Shown: positions 16,744 through 25,375 of the stretch, in pieces
How positions within the stretch are numbered: position 1 is the first letter of the stretch
Layout of the letters: each line of letters begins with the position of its first letter
Source of the DNA: a bacterium
GTDB taxonomy: Bacteria; UBP6; JAFGXH01
NCBI GenBank assembly: GCA_027064085.1
Contig: JAMOQH010000165.1
Location: forward strand, 1 to 29,735
Reading direction: 5' to 3'
DNA: 29,735 nucleotides
Made by a program: the position numbers and the translations under genes
Notes under the pieces: model-generated
What the model saw: the letters and a program-made list of their open reading frames with translations, nothing else
Databases searched by the model: none
What the model was told of the DNA's origin: nothing

Positions 16744-16811
16744 CCATTTCAACCGCCTAACACTTTGAAGATGGTTCAATTCTAAATAAAAGTAGTGCAT
16801 AAAGGCGTTTT
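16744..16811. other. Possible structured element between thiC and recO
   Basis: This 114-base gap is richer in G and C than its surroundings. Two alternative foldings are visible. One pairs CCATTTCAA (16744-16752) with TTGAAGATGG (16765-16774), with one bulge. The other pairs CGCCT (16754-16758) with AGGCG (16803-16807), enclosing CACTTT against AAAGTAGTG, and ends in TTTT (16808-16811). The second could be a terminator for thiC, but its loop is large. No recognised riboswitch motif. Confidence 0.3.
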
Positions 16812-16855
16812 ACATGGAAAATTTAACCAATAAATTGTTTAAATTTTAGGATATT

Positions 16856-17575
16856 ATGAAAACAGAAATATTACATGGTTATGTGATAAAAATAACTCCA
16901 TATTCTGATTATGATGCTATTTTAATGTTATTTACTCAAGAGATGGGTGGTATTTCTGTTTTCGCAAAAGGATTAAGAAGTAGTCGCAAGAGGTTTCAAG
17001 GGAGTATTGATAGGTTTTTATACAATGAATTTGAGGTTTTATTAAAAGATCGTGATAAGTTAAGTATTTTAAAATCAAGTAAAATTATTAATGCTTTTTT
17101 TAATATTAAAAATGAATCTCAAAAGCTTATTTTTGCAGAACATTTAATAGAATTATATAATAATTTATTAACACAATTTACTTCTAATAATTTTATATAC
17201 TTTAATTCAATGTTAAGATATATAAATAATGCTAAAAAGATAAATTATTCATCTTTACTGGTTTTAAGATTTAATACACTGAAAATTGCAGGTATAATGC
17301 CCCGAGTTGACAACATAGATGATAAATTATTTTCAACTAATCAATTTATTTTTTTTAACAGTGAAGTTGAGAGTAATATGATTAAGCTAACAATTAATCA
17401 AGTTGAATTTTTAATAGGATTTCAACAAGAAAATCAGAAAATTCTTAGTTTTGAATTTAATGAAGAAGAGAAAAGGAGTTTTGGAAAGTTATTTTCTACA
17501 TTATATTACTCAATATCAAATAAAAAACTTCTAACTATTCCTCTTTTAATGCAGTTTTTTGAAAAAACAATCTAA
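16856..17575 (+). CDS. recO: DNA repair protein RecO
   Basis: RecO works with RecR (and RecF) to load RecA on single-stranded DNA in gap repair. The 239-residue protein has the N-terminal OB-fold (HGYVIKITPYSDYDAILMLFT, then GGISVFAKGLRSSRKRF and LYNEFEVLL) and a helical C-terminal half. The four-Cys zinc site of many RecO proteins is missing: in the matching region only MPRVDN is kept before a Cys-free stretch. AGGATATT lies before the ATG, a modest ribosome site. It is the first of five closely packed genes running to 21196. Confidence 0.87.
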   Translation: MKTEILHGYVIKITPYSDYDAILMLFTQEMGGISVFAKGLRSSRKRFQGSIDRFLYNEFEVLLKDRDKLSILKSSKIINAFFNIKNESQKLIFAEHLIELYNNLLTQFTSNNFIYFNSMLRYINNAKKINYSSLLVLRFNTLKIAGIMPRVDNIDDKLFSTNQFIFFNSEVESNMIKLTINQVEFLIGFQQENQKILSFEFNEEEKRSFGKLFSTLYYSISNKKLLTIPLLMQFFEKTI

Positions 17576-17609
17576 ATTATGCTATATCTATAATGTTGTA
17601 GGGAGAGTT

Positions 17610-17825
17610 ATGGATTTTATTGATTATTATAAAGTGAATAGAAAGGATATTAATAAACTGGAAATGATATTACAATCCTATGAAAATTTAGCCATGTTCT
17701 CAACAATGGATAGTAAGATTGCTGTTATAAGAATAATGAGTGATATTAATAATAATGACATAATAACCGATATACTTAATAGTGTTGATGTTGAGCTAGA
17801 AAAATTGGAGAACTATGGCGAATAA
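17610..17825 (+). CDS. DUF4911-like small protein
   Basis: The 71-residue protein fits the pattern of DUF4911: Y..NRKDINKLEMILQSYENLAMFSTMD followed by a hydrophobic strand and an acidic C-terminal helix (VDVELEKLENYGE). Function is unknown; related proteins are small and cytoplasmic. The start is ATG 17610 with GGGAGAG upstream; the frame is open further back to 17559 inside recO, but no ribosome site supports that. It overlaps the next gene by 11 bases. Assigned by recall of the family pattern, not by search. Confidence 0.6.
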   Translation: MDFIDYYKVNRKDINKLEMILQSYENLAMFSTMDSKIAVIRIMSDINNNDIITDILNSVDVELEKLENYGE

Positions 17826-18813
17826 TAAAAATTATGCATCATTTATATTAAACGATTTAGATCCTAATATAAAAACTGATTTAGATTCTGTACATGCTTA
17901 TATGGGGAAAATATTAAACCATGTAACTTTTCCTGCCTATGTGATACCAGAAGTTACCTCTAAATATTTAATTGGTCTAGACAAATTAAAGAAAAAAATG
18001 TATAGAGAAAAGTTATTTGGTGATATTAAAATAAATGAAAAAAAACTATATAATCTTAGAGATTTACATGTAAATGAATTAGTGGAAATAGGAACAAGAG
18101 AACTTGCAAGAAATGATGTTTTATATGCCTATGAGCATAGTATTAATTTAAGTATTGCTATAGAAAATAACCAGTTTTATATTATTTGGGTTTATAATAA
18201 AAATTTAATTAAATACTCAGATTTTAATGTTATGAGACTAGCTATTTCTAAACATAAATTAACCGAATTTAAAGTTATTGATAATTACAGAAATCATAAT
18301 AGAAATCGCAGGAATGAACCATTATTTGCATTTTATATTAAAGGTCCCATTTTTAAAATAAGGCAGATAATTTCTCCTTTATCATTCCATATAATTGAAT
18401 TTAATCATATTTTAACTTCTAAATCTATGCCTAATGCTTTACATTCAGATGATTATATTACAAATCTTTATTTTAATCCTGTAAGTTTTATAGAAATGAA
18501 TAATTATCCACCACGAATATTAGATAAAAAATCATTACTATCTGCGATGAAAGACATTATGCTTATTGTTGAAAGATATGTTGGAGATTTAGCTGTTGCA
18601 AATATAATACTAGTACCCGAAACAAAATATCATAGACCTTTTGAAAAGATTGTTACTAGTGGTTTAAATTTTTCACTAGGTTCATATATATTATTAGATT
18701 TTAATCCAGAAACATTAAAATGGAAATTAAAAATATCTATACCTTATGATAGTAAAGATTTATTTTTTAGTTTTGATGATTTTAAAAAACAAGTGATTAA
18801 ATGGATATTGTAA
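17815..18813 (+). CDS. Unrecognised 332-residue protein in the recO operon
   Basis: I do not recognise this protein. It has no signal peptide and no transmembrane segment, and is rich in Asn, Ile, Lys and Tyr. It seems to have a helical N-terminal part (about 1-110, with LRDLHVNELVEIGTRELARND), a mixed middle with the basic run NHNRNRRNE (about 161-169), and a C-terminal part about 235-332 with MLIVERYVGDLAVANIILVPETKYHRP. A GGAG four bases before the ATG and overlaps on both sides (11 and 13 bases) show that it is translated as part of the operon. The regular mix of predicted strands and helices argues for a folded enzyme or scaffold. Confidence 0.75.
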   Translation: MANNKNYASFILNDLDPNIKTDLDSVHAYMGKILNHVTFPAYVIPEVTSKYLIGLDKLKKKMYREKLFGDIKINEKKLYNLRDLHVNELVEIGTRELARNDVLYAYEHSINLSIAIENNQFYIIWVYNKNLIKYSDFNVMRLAISKHKLTEFKVIDNYRNHNRNRRNEPLFAFYIKGPIFKIRQIISPLSFHIIEFNHILTSKSMPNALHSDDYITNLYFNPVSFIEMNNYPPRILDKKSLLSAMKDIMLIVERYVGDLAVANIILVPETKYHRPFEKIVTSGLNFSLGSYILLDFNPETLKWKLKISIPYDSKDLFFSFDDFKKQVIKWIL

Positions 18814-20171
18814 TATTTTATATATTTTCTTTGGTATATTTAAATAATAATGCCAATATGATTTTAGAAAACTCTAAGTTTATTAATGATAAGCAGATAA
18901 CCAATGCTTCCAAAGACTTAGTTAATTATATTGAAAATACTAAAAATTTAACAGTTGTTAGCTCTCAAAAAATAAGAAATATTTTAAAGCACAATCGTGT
19001 ATATTCCTATCAAACACTTCCTTTCTTGCATTTAACAAATAGTGATAAACTTTTAGATGATATAAATATTTTTATTTCTTTAAATAAAAAAAATTATAAT
19101 AAAATAGGTTATTATTTAGGGAAAAAATATATTGCAGTAATACTTGTTAATGAATTAGTTAAAATTAATATAAATCCTAAGAAAAATATATATAAAAAAT
19201 ATGAGTATATTAATATTTATGGAGAAAATATTAAAAAAGGAGTTAAATTATTTTCTTTATATATTAATCCTCCATCAAATAAAATAAAAAAAATACTTTT
19301 ACCAATAATTAATCATAAGTTTTCATTTAAATATAAGTTAAAGGAAAGTGGAAAATATATCTTTGAAATAATAAGCGAAAGGAACAATGATCCTAAAATA
19401 ATATCAAAATTTATTGTAAATACAAATAAAAACATCTCTAATTTAACTTGTAATAAAAGTATTAATAATAAAGAAGAACTTTTGAAAGATATAAATAGAA
19501 TAAGAATTACAAATGGTTTAAAAAAAGTTGAAGAATTATATTCCCTTTCAAAAGTAGCATTTTCTCATAGTAAAGATATGGCTGAAAAGAACTTTTTTTC
19601 ACATATTTCTAGTAAGGGATTGAGTCCATACCAAAGAGTTAAAAATTCTAGTATAAATTTTAGAAAAATATCTGAAAATATATCGCAAGCTCCAGAACTA
19701 TGTTTAGCTCATAATGAAATTTTAGAATCTCCTGGACATTTAAAAAATTTATTGGATAATAAAATAAATAAAATTGGTATTGGAATATATCAAAAAAATG
19801 ATTTATTTTATTTAACAGAAGATTTTATATTGTTTGATAATAAAAAAACAATAAAAGAATATAATAAGATTTTTTATAAATCTATATCACATTTTAACAT
19901 TAATAATAATAGCTTTTTAAATAGAATTGCAAAAAGAAAAAATTATAATGAATACTACTTAGTTAAACGAATACCTAAAAAACTTCCTATATATATAAGT
20001 AAATTTAAAAGTATTAAATCATATTTTTTTATACTTAACAGTATTGATTCTGAATTAATAGATGAAATTAAAAATATTACAGCTTTTAATTATTTTGGTT
20101 ATAATATTTCAAAGTTTAAAATTAAAAATAAAACATATTTATTTTTAACTGTTATTTTAGGCAATCTATGA
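18801..20171 (+). CDS. Exported CAP (SCP/PR-1) domain protein
   Basis: CAP-domain proteins are secreted proteins of varied function; bacterial ones are often linked to the envelope. The 456-residue protein starts with a short hydrophobic segment (MDIVIFYIFSLVYL) that looks like a signal peptide or anchor. The CAP domain spans about 225-345: AFSHSKDMAEKNFFSHIS with His256 and His268, SENIS with Glu292, and SPGHLKNLL with His313, followed by KIGIGI. These match the conserved His/Glu cavity residues. Residues 35-210 (possibly two beta-rich domains) and 350-456 match nothing I know. No clear ribosome site is seen; the 13-base overlap with the preceding gene suggests coupling. Codons are extremely AT-rich. 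Confidence 0.8.
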   Translation: MDIVIFYIFSLVYLNNNANMILENSKFINDKQITNASKDLVNYIENTKNLTVVSSQKIRNILKHNRVYSYQTLPFLHLTNSDKLLDDINIFISLNKKNYNKIGYYLGKKYIAVILVNELVKININPKKNIYKKYEYINIYGENIKKGVKLFSLYINPPSNKIKKILLPIINHKFSFKYKLKESGKYIFEIISERNNDPKIISKFIVNTNKNISNLTCNKSINNKEELLKDINRIRITNGLKKVEELYSLSKVAFSHSKDMAEKNFFSHISSKGLSPYQRVKNSSINFRKISENISQAPELCLAHNEILESPGHLKNLLDNKINKIGIGIYQKNDLFYLTEDFILFDNKKTIKEYNKIFYKSISHFNINNNSFLNRIAKRKNYNEYYLVKRIPKKLPIYISKFKSIKSYFFILNSIDSELIDEIKNITAFNYFGYNISKFKIKNKTYLFLTVILGNL

Positions 20172-21196
20172 ATTCAAGAATAAATCCTATAAAAGCTAAC
20201 TCTATAATTACTCTTTCCTCGTTAGTTATAATATTGGCAGGAATGAAACTAGCTGTATCAATAATTGCTCCTTTTTTATTTGCGATGTTTATTAGTGTAA
20301 TTGCATTATTCCCTTTATTTTGGCTATATAAAAAAGGAATAAAGAAAAGTATAGCTATCACAATTTTAATTATCTCAATGTTTTTAATTGGTTTAGTTTT
20401 TACATTTATACTTGGAAGTTCAATTAGTGAATTTATAGCATCTTTGCCTAAATATGAATCAATGTTGAGAACTAATATTGATATATTAATAAAGTATTTA
20501 TCTGATTTTGGTATAGATGTTTCTAAGTCAACTGTAATAAAATATATAAATCCAGCCTCCGCATTTAAAACTATAGGTAATATAGTAGGACAATTAGGAA
20601 ATTTATTGACAAATTTATTTTTAATAACATTTATTTCTATATTTATTCTATTAGAAGCCTCTTCAATGCCTGAAAAATTAAAATATATTTTAAAGGATTC
20701 TGTTTTATCTTTAAACAATTTAAAAGATATAGGAGAAAGCATAAAAAATTATCTTTTAATAAAAACTTATGTAAGTATTTTAACAGGAGTAATAGTAGGC
20801 ATCTCATTATATTTCTTAGGAATCGATTTTGCTGTGTTATGGGGTGTAATTGCCTTTTTATTAAATTATGTTCCAAATATAGGCTCTATTATGGCTGCTT
20901 TTCCAGCTTCTTTAATGGCATTAGTTCAATATGGCATAACAAAATTTATTATAGTTGTAATACTATATTTATTGATAAATGTAGTAATTGGAAATATTAT
21001 AGAACCAAAGTTTCTAGGCAAGGGATTAGGGCTTTCACCATTAATTGTTTTTTTATCATTAATTTTTTGGGGGTGGCTTCTCGGAATTGTTGGAATGTTC
21101 TTATCTATACCTTTAACAATGATAGTTAAAATCATATTTTCTGTAAGTAAAGACAAAAAATGGATATCAGTCCTACTATCTGATAAAGTGGACTAG
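20168..21196 (+). CDS. AI-2E/PerM-family transporter
   Basis: This is an inner-membrane protein of the AI-2 exporter/PerM family (TqsA, YdiK, YtvI relatives), which includes exporters and Na+/H+ antiporters. The 342 residues contain about seven or eight membrane helices: two near the N-terminus (about 10-55), one at 60-80, a soluble stretch (about 85-140), then the conserved NYVPNIGSIMAAFPASLMAL (about 236-255), GNIIEPKFLGKGLGLSP (about 273-289) and a final GWLLGIVGMFLSIP. ATG overlaps the CAP gene stop by four bases (ATGA). Substrate cannot be read from sequence. It ends nine bases from the convergent ybeY. Confidence 0.88.
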   Translation: MNSRINPIKANSIITLSSLVIILAGMKLAVSIIAPFLFAMFISVIALFPLFWLYKKGIKKSIAITILIISMFLIGLVFTFILGSSISEFIASLPKYESMLRTNIDILIKYLSDFGIDVSKSTVIKYINPASAFKTIGNIVGQLGNLLTNLFLITFISIFILLEASSMPEKLKYILKDSVLSLNNLKDIGESIKNYLLIKTYVSILTGVIVGISLYFLGIDFAVLWGVIAFLLNYVPNIGSIMAAFPASLMALVQYGITKFIIVVILYLLINVVIGNIIEPKFLGKGLGLSPLIVFLSLIFWGWLLGIVGMFLSIPLTMIVKIIFSVSKDKKWISVLLSDKVD

Positions 21197-21205
21197 TTTT
21201 TATAA

Positions 21206-21640
21206 TTAATTAAATAGTTTCATAAAAATATCAGTTTCTTTTTTTCTCATGGTAAGCTCATCTTTAGTAGTTATATGATCATAACCTATTAAGTGTAAAA
21301 TAGAATGTATAATAAGCACAATAATTTCTTCATAAATTGTATTATCAGAATCCGGGGCTTGTTTTATCGCTTGTGGATAGCAAATGACTACATCTCCAAG
21401 AATATTAATGTTTATATTGCTTAAAATTCCTTCATTTTGTGGGAAAGATAAAACATCGGTAATTTTATCTTGTTTTCTGTATTGTTTGTTTAACTGTTGT
21501 ATTTTATTATAATCAACAAAAAGAATGGATAGTTCAGCATCTTCTAAATTTAATATATTTAAAATTTTTTTAGTATCATTTTTTATGTTTGAAATATCAG
21601 ATGATGGTATATCTACTTCTGAGTTAATCAATATATCCAT
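21206..21640 (-). CDS. ybeY: Endoribonuclease YbeY (16S rRNA maturation)
   Basis: YbeY is a zinc-dependent RNase needed for 16S rRNA 3' end maturation and ribosome quality control. The 144-residue protein has the zinc motif HSILHLIGYDH, with His112, 116 and 122, plus the family stretches TDVLSFP (61-67) and LGDVVI (81-86). The ATG shares one base with the stop codon of the upstream outer-membrane gene (TAATG), so translation is coupled. It has no ribosome site of its own beyond that junction. phoH and ybeX/corC, the usual neighbours, are absent. Confidence 0.95.
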   Translation of the reverse strand: MDILINSEVDIPSSDISNIKNDTKKILNILNLEDAELSILFVDYNKIQQLNKQYRKQDKITDVLSFPQNEGILSNININILGDVVICYPQAIKQAPDSDNTIYEEIIVLIIHSILHLIGYDHITTKDELTMRKKETDIFMKLFN

Positions 21641-22593
21641 TAAAAATCAAAACCTATTTTTGTATTTATTCCCCATACATTTTCTGTAGTAAAGTAAATT
21701 TCAGGAGTGAATATAAATGCTGCATTATGTAGTCTTACACCGAAAATAAATCTATGAGCAGATTTATTAAACTGTTTAAATTTATCAACTCTGCTTTCAT
21801 AAGTTTCTGTATTTTCGTAATCACAGTAATCTGTCTTCTCATCACATGTATAAGGAGATTCTTTACTATTTATAACAATTTCATTTGAGTTGGCAGTCAT
21901 TTTAGTTAATGAGTAAGCAAAATACGGAGCAATTGCCATCATTCCAGCAAGGCTAAAGTCATAGGAAATTATTGCATCGAGTGTTACAACATCCATACTA
22001 ACTTCTTTTGAGCCAAATAATGAGTTATATGTTGCTCTTATTGATAAATCAGGAGCATAACCAACAGATTCTATAAGTGCAAATTTTCCACTTACTCCAA
22101 AAACAAACATATGGCTACCAAAGATATATGAAATTCTGCCACCCATTTCAAAACTTGCAGGTAAACCTTTTCTTGCCTCTATGGTAATAAGATTTAATCC
22201 ACCAGGATTTTGCCCTCCGTAGGTTCCTTCCCATGGGGATTCATCATTTACTTTGTTTGCTCCTACTTTAGTAAAGCCATAAGTTACTCCTAGTTCATAT
22301 CCTTTTGAGCCAAGAGTTTCTGCAGGCTGCGTGAATGTTGGTGCTATGGCAAGTCCATATTCAGTCATTAATTTATCAAATTTTGCTTCTGCATCTTCTC
22401 CAAATCTAAGAGGTGTACCCGTTGCTCCAGTTGTAGTAATGCAATCTGGGTCATCACTTGCCTCGCCTGTACAAATTTGTTTGTCATGATCAGGGCTTAA
22501 GTTTTTTAAATAAAAATCATTATCCCAATTATCATTATTCGCAAATAATGACATGGTTATGAGTAAAGCAAAAATAATAGTAATCGTTTTCAT
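21640..22593 (-). CDS. Predicted outer-membrane beta-barrel protein
   Basis: The 317-residue precursor begins MKTITIIFALLITMSLFANN, a signal peptide likely cut after SLFA. The rest has alternating beta strands with Gly and aromatic residues (ELGVTYGFTKVG, FEMGGRISYIFGSHMFVFGVSG, IAPYFAYSLTKM) and ends IGFDF; a terminal Phe is typical of barrels assembled by BAM. Two acidic loops carry Cys pairs (QICTGEASDDPDC and PYTCDEKTDYC). The start is ATG 22593 after GGAGACGATTTT. An earlier in-frame ATG at 22620 lies upstream of the predicted transcription start and is excluded. I cannot name a specific porin family. It forms an operon with ybeY. Confidence 0.8.
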   Translation of the reverse strand: MKTITIIFALLITMSLFANNDNWDNDFYLKNLSPDHDKQICTGEASDDPDCITTTGATGTPLRFGEDAEAKFDKLMTEYGLAIAPTFTQPAETLGSKGYELGVTYGFTKVGANKVNDESPWEGTYGGQNPGGLNLITIEARKGLPASFEMGGRISYIFGSHMFVFGVSGKFALIESVGYAPDLSIRATYNSLFGSKEVSMDVVTLDAIISYDFSLAGMMAIAPYFAYSLTKMTANSNEIVINSKESPYTCDEKTDYCDYENTETYESRVDKFKQFNKSAHRFIFGVRLHNAAFIFTPEIYFTTENVWGINTKIGFDF

Positions 22594-22618
22594 AAAATCG
22601 TCTCCATAATAACAGCTC

Positions 22619-22647
22619 ATTTTAACAGAATCATAAATTCATGTCAA
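22619..22647 (-). promoter_or_regulatory. Sigma-70-type promoter of the outer-membrane protein and ybeY
   Basis: On the minus strand: TTGACA (22647-22642), a 17-base spacer, TAAAAT (22624-22619) preceded by TGT (extended -10). Predicted start near 22612, giving a leader of about 19 bases. Confidence 0.75.
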
Positions 22648-22665
22648 GAAATGCCTTGCAATAAT

Positions 22666-24528
22666 TTAATTTTTACATTTTGTAGCACCAATTCTCTTAA
22701 GTTCTGAAATAATATAATTTCTTTTGGCTTTAATTGCAATATCTAAAGCACATTCGTGATTATTATTAATAAAGTCAGTTCTAATATCTTTTTTAATTAA
22801 ATAATCAAAAATATCTTTATAACCCCATAAAATAACTTTCTCTAATGCTCGATTATTATATGCATCAGGCCTATAAAACTCTTGTCTATGCTTTGAATTT
22901 ATTGATTTTACAATAGAAAGATTATCTTCTTTGATAGCAACATCTAAAGGGAATTCATTTCTTTTATTAACTTTATAAATATTTTCATTATGATTAATTA
23001 AGAAATTAAAAAACCATGGATTTTTTTCTTGTGCAGCCATGTGCAATAATGTTTCTCCATTCTTTAATACTATGTTAGAATCAACTCCTCTGTAGTATAA
23101 ATATAAAAATAATGCTTCTGATTTGCTTAATATTGCAAAGAACAGACTATTTTCTCCATACAGACTTTTAGTGTTTATATCTATATTTTGTGAAAAAAGG
23201 TAATTTATTGTTTTAAATTTGTTCCCTAATACCGCATAATGGAGAGGAGTTAAACCATTACTGTCTTTAAGCTCGGTAAATGAGAGGTCGGTTAGCATTT
23301 CTTTTAGATTTTCCAGATTAAGATATCTGAATGCTAGTAAAACAGGAGTTTGTTTGTTTTTATTTTCTTTTTTTATATCCAGCCCCAGTGAAATTAAATC
23401 TCTTACAGCATTCAGCTTTTCATTTTTGATTGCATAGTGTAAAGCGGAGTTTCTAATTGTATCTAATTCAAATTTTTGATTAATTTTTAGAAATTTTTTA
23501 ATATAGCCTTCTTTATTGGCCATTACTGAATAAAAAATATAATTTCTATGGAATTTGTCGAATTGATTTTTATTAAGTTCAAAGCCTTTTGTCTCTAAAA
23601 GTTTTGTAATTTGTTTAAAAAGTTCAAAATTTCCTGATTTACTTGTAAAATGTAAGATATTTTGACCTAGTTTTGTAATTTGTAATAATTGTTCTTTATT
23701 TTTTTCATATATAAAGTTAAATGCATCTATATTTCCAGATTCTGCTACAAATTGTAGTGAATTTCTGTTGTATTTATTTTTATCTCCTAATGAGAATCCA
23801 TTATTTAAAAGGAATTTTATTAATTCAATATTACCGGAAATAAGGGCATAATGTAAAAAATTATCTCCTGAATCTGATTTCATATAGTTTAAAAAGTTGA
23901 AATAAAACTTTTTAAAAAGTTTTAAATTGCCCCACATTGCAATTCTGTGTAGTGGTGTAATGTTATTGATATCACCATCATAAATGATTTTAGTATTAGC
24001 AAGCAGGTATTTAACCAAGTTATATTTTTTTTTAAAAAGAGCATAGTTCAAGGCAGTCATGTTCAGTCCATTGAGTTTCGATAAATTCTTTTTATTTTTA
24101 GCAAAATGTTTTAATAATCTTATATTTTCTTCATCAATAGCCTGAAAAATATCTATAACATTATAATTATATAAGTTAATTAAAGCATTTCCTTTTAGAG
24201 TAAGATCTTCAAATGAGGATGCTGTTAGGTCATTATTGAAAGAATAAATTTTATTTCCTGTTTTAGTTTCATAAATACTTAAATATAATGTTTTATCTTT
24301 TATTTCAAAATAATATAAGTAGGATTGATATAAACTTTCAGAAAGCATGCACTGTATATTACATGATTTATCATATTTTTTAAATTCAATTAGATTTTTT
24401 TTCTTTTCCTCTATTTTTTTTATTGTTTCTTTACCATGAAACATAGGGGGATTTTCATAAATTACAATGTCTAATGGTAAAATATTTACTGAATAAACAC
24501 AAAATATTAACAAAATGTATAATCTCAT
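22666..24528 (-). CDS. Exported ankyrin-repeat protein
   Basis: The 620-residue protein starts MRLYILLIFCVYSVNILPLD, a likely signal peptide, so it should be periplasmic. The first 120 or so residues form a separate domain with two Cys (SCNIQC) and a strand pair (TLYLSIYETKTGNKIYSF) like those in TolB-type N-terminal domains. From about 125 to the end there are about a dozen ankyrin repeats (for example TPLHRIAMWGNLKLF, NFLHYALISGNIELIKFLL, TPLHYAVLGNKFKTINYLF, TLLHMAAQEKNPWFFNFLI), which bind other proteins. The start is ATG 24528, with AAGG six bases upstream; an in-frame GTG at 24534 is less likely. It has its own strong promoter and lies divergent from a lipoprotein gene. Confidence 0.87.
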   Translation of the reverse strand: MRLYILLIFCVYSVNILPLDIVIYENPPMFHGKETIKKIEEKKKNLIEFKKYDKSCNIQCMLSESLYQSYLYYFEIKDKTLYLSIYETKTGNKIYSFNNDLTASSFEDLTLKGNALINLYNYNVIDIFQAIDEENIRLLKHFAKNKKNLSKLNGLNMTALNYALFKKKYNLVKYLLANTKIIYDGDINNITPLHRIAMWGNLKLFKKFYFNFLNYMKSDSGDNFLHYALISGNIELIKFLLNNGFSLGDKNKYNRNSLQFVAESGNIDAFNFIYEKNKEQLLQITKLGQNILHFTSKSGNFELFKQITKLLETKGFELNKNQFDKFHRNYIFYSVMANKEGYIKKFLKINQKFELDTIRNSALHYAIKNEKLNAVRDLISLGLDIKKENKNKQTPVLLAFRYLNLENLKEMLTDLSFTELKDSNGLTPLHYAVLGNKFKTINYLFSQNIDINTKSLYGENSLFFAILSKSEALFLYLYYRGVDSNIVLKNGETLLHMAAQEKNPWFFNFLINHNENIYKVNKRNEFPLDVAIKEDNLSIVKSINSKHRQEFYRPDAYNNRALEKVILWGYKDIFDYLIKKDIRTDFINNNHECALDIAIKAKRNYIISELKRIGATKCKN

Positions 24529-24547
24529 TTGCACCTTAAAATAAAAT

Positions 24548-24575
24548 AGTATATCATAAGCTTATTGTATGTCAA
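24548..24575 (-). promoter_or_regulatory. Sigma-70-type promoter of the ankyrin gene, with a palindrome in the spacer
   Basis: On the minus strand: TTGACA (24575-24570), a 16-base spacer, TATACT (24553-24548) preceded by TGA. The spacer contains the perfect 10-base palindrome ATAAGCTTAT (24556-24565). AGCTTAT recurs at 24591-24597 beside the ribosome site of the divergent lipoprotein gene. The palindrome could be an operator. Confidence 0.65.
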
Positions 24576-24607
24576 ATTTTTTTAATTTGTAGCTTATAGG
24601 AGTTTTT

Positions 24608-25279
24608 ATGAAAAGATTATTTTTATCCTTAGTTCTTTTATCCATGTTTATGGCTTGTGCATCTCACAAAGAGTATAATACAGCTTCATTTAAATATAGG
24701 TCATATAGGCCCGCAATACAAAATATTGCTTTAAGTCCCAATGGCTTAACGCCACAGCAAATAAAAGCTATTTCCTCAACCAAAGCCCCTGAAGGCTTTC
24801 CTCTTGATATTTCTGTAATTTTTCTTACTGATGGGTATATTGATTCTGATTTAAAGGATATTTTACAGTTTGGAATAATAAGTCAGCTAAAAACAAATCC
24901 TAAAATAAGTAGAATCACAATTATCCCCGATTTTATTATTCCTAAAAATATTAGTTTTGTTGCTATTCAAGAATTAGGAATTCGTTCTTTATCTCAATTA
25001 GTGATTATATTTAATATGAATAGCAGTGATATTTTTAAAGAATATATATTCATGGAAGGTAGTAAAATCAAGATAACTTCCAAAATAGATTATATGATTG
25101 TTGATAGTTATACATCAGCAATACTTACAACAGACAGATTATACAGTGAAAAAATTTATAATGATGAAGCATTCAAAGCTGGAGAGAGGGAAAAAGCTAC
25201 GAGGGAGATATTTAAGGAACAGGCTATTATTTTGGGAAATAGTATTAATTCTTTATTTGAAAATACCGATAAACAATAG
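24608..25279 (+). CDS. Lipoprotein of unknown function
   Basis: The 223-residue precursor has a lipobox FMAC with the lipid-bearing Cys at 17. The mature protein has a Tyr/Arg-rich linker (to about 40), then a mixed alpha/beta domain (about 65-215) with LDISVIFLTDGYIDSD, TIIPDFIIPKN, LSQLVIIFNMNSSD and a long C-terminal helix with GEREKATREIFKEQ. This layout recalls periplasmic lipoproteins such as LpoB or the TolB N-terminal domain, but I see no diagnostic motif. AGGAG lies five bases before the ATG. It is divergent from the ankyrin gene and may share control with it. It is separated from flhG by an independent promoter. Confidence 0.72.
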   Translation: MKRLFLSLVLLSMFMACASHKEYNTASFKYRSYRPAIQNIALSPNGLTPQQIKAISSTKAPEGFPLDISVIFLTDGYIDSDLKDILQFGIISQLKTNPKISRITIIPDFIIPKNISFVAIQELGIRSLSQLVIIFNMNSSDIFKEYIFMEGSKIKITSKIDYMIVDSYTSAILTTDRLYSEKIYNDEAFKAGEREKATREIFKEQAIILGNSINSLFENTDKQ

Positions 25280-25324
25280 AATTATGGTTTTATTTATTAA
25301 AATTTAGTAAAAAAAATAACAAAT

Positions 25325-25353
25325 TTGACAAATGTATTGAATTTTAATATTAT
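25325..25353 (+). promoter_or_regulatory. Sigma-70-type promoter of flhG-fliA
   Basis: A perfect TTGACA (25325-25330), a 17-base spacer and TATTAT (25348-25353). Predicted start near 25360 with a leader of about 16 bases. The in-frame TTG at 25325 is part of the -35 box, so it cannot be the start codon. Confidence 0.8.
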
Positions 25354-25375
25354 TCATAAATTATTGGAGGTGATA

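Noticed and set aside
20152-21156. Several frames on both strands over the AI-2E transporter gene
   Set aside because: Composition follows the real gene; no ribosome sites or domains.
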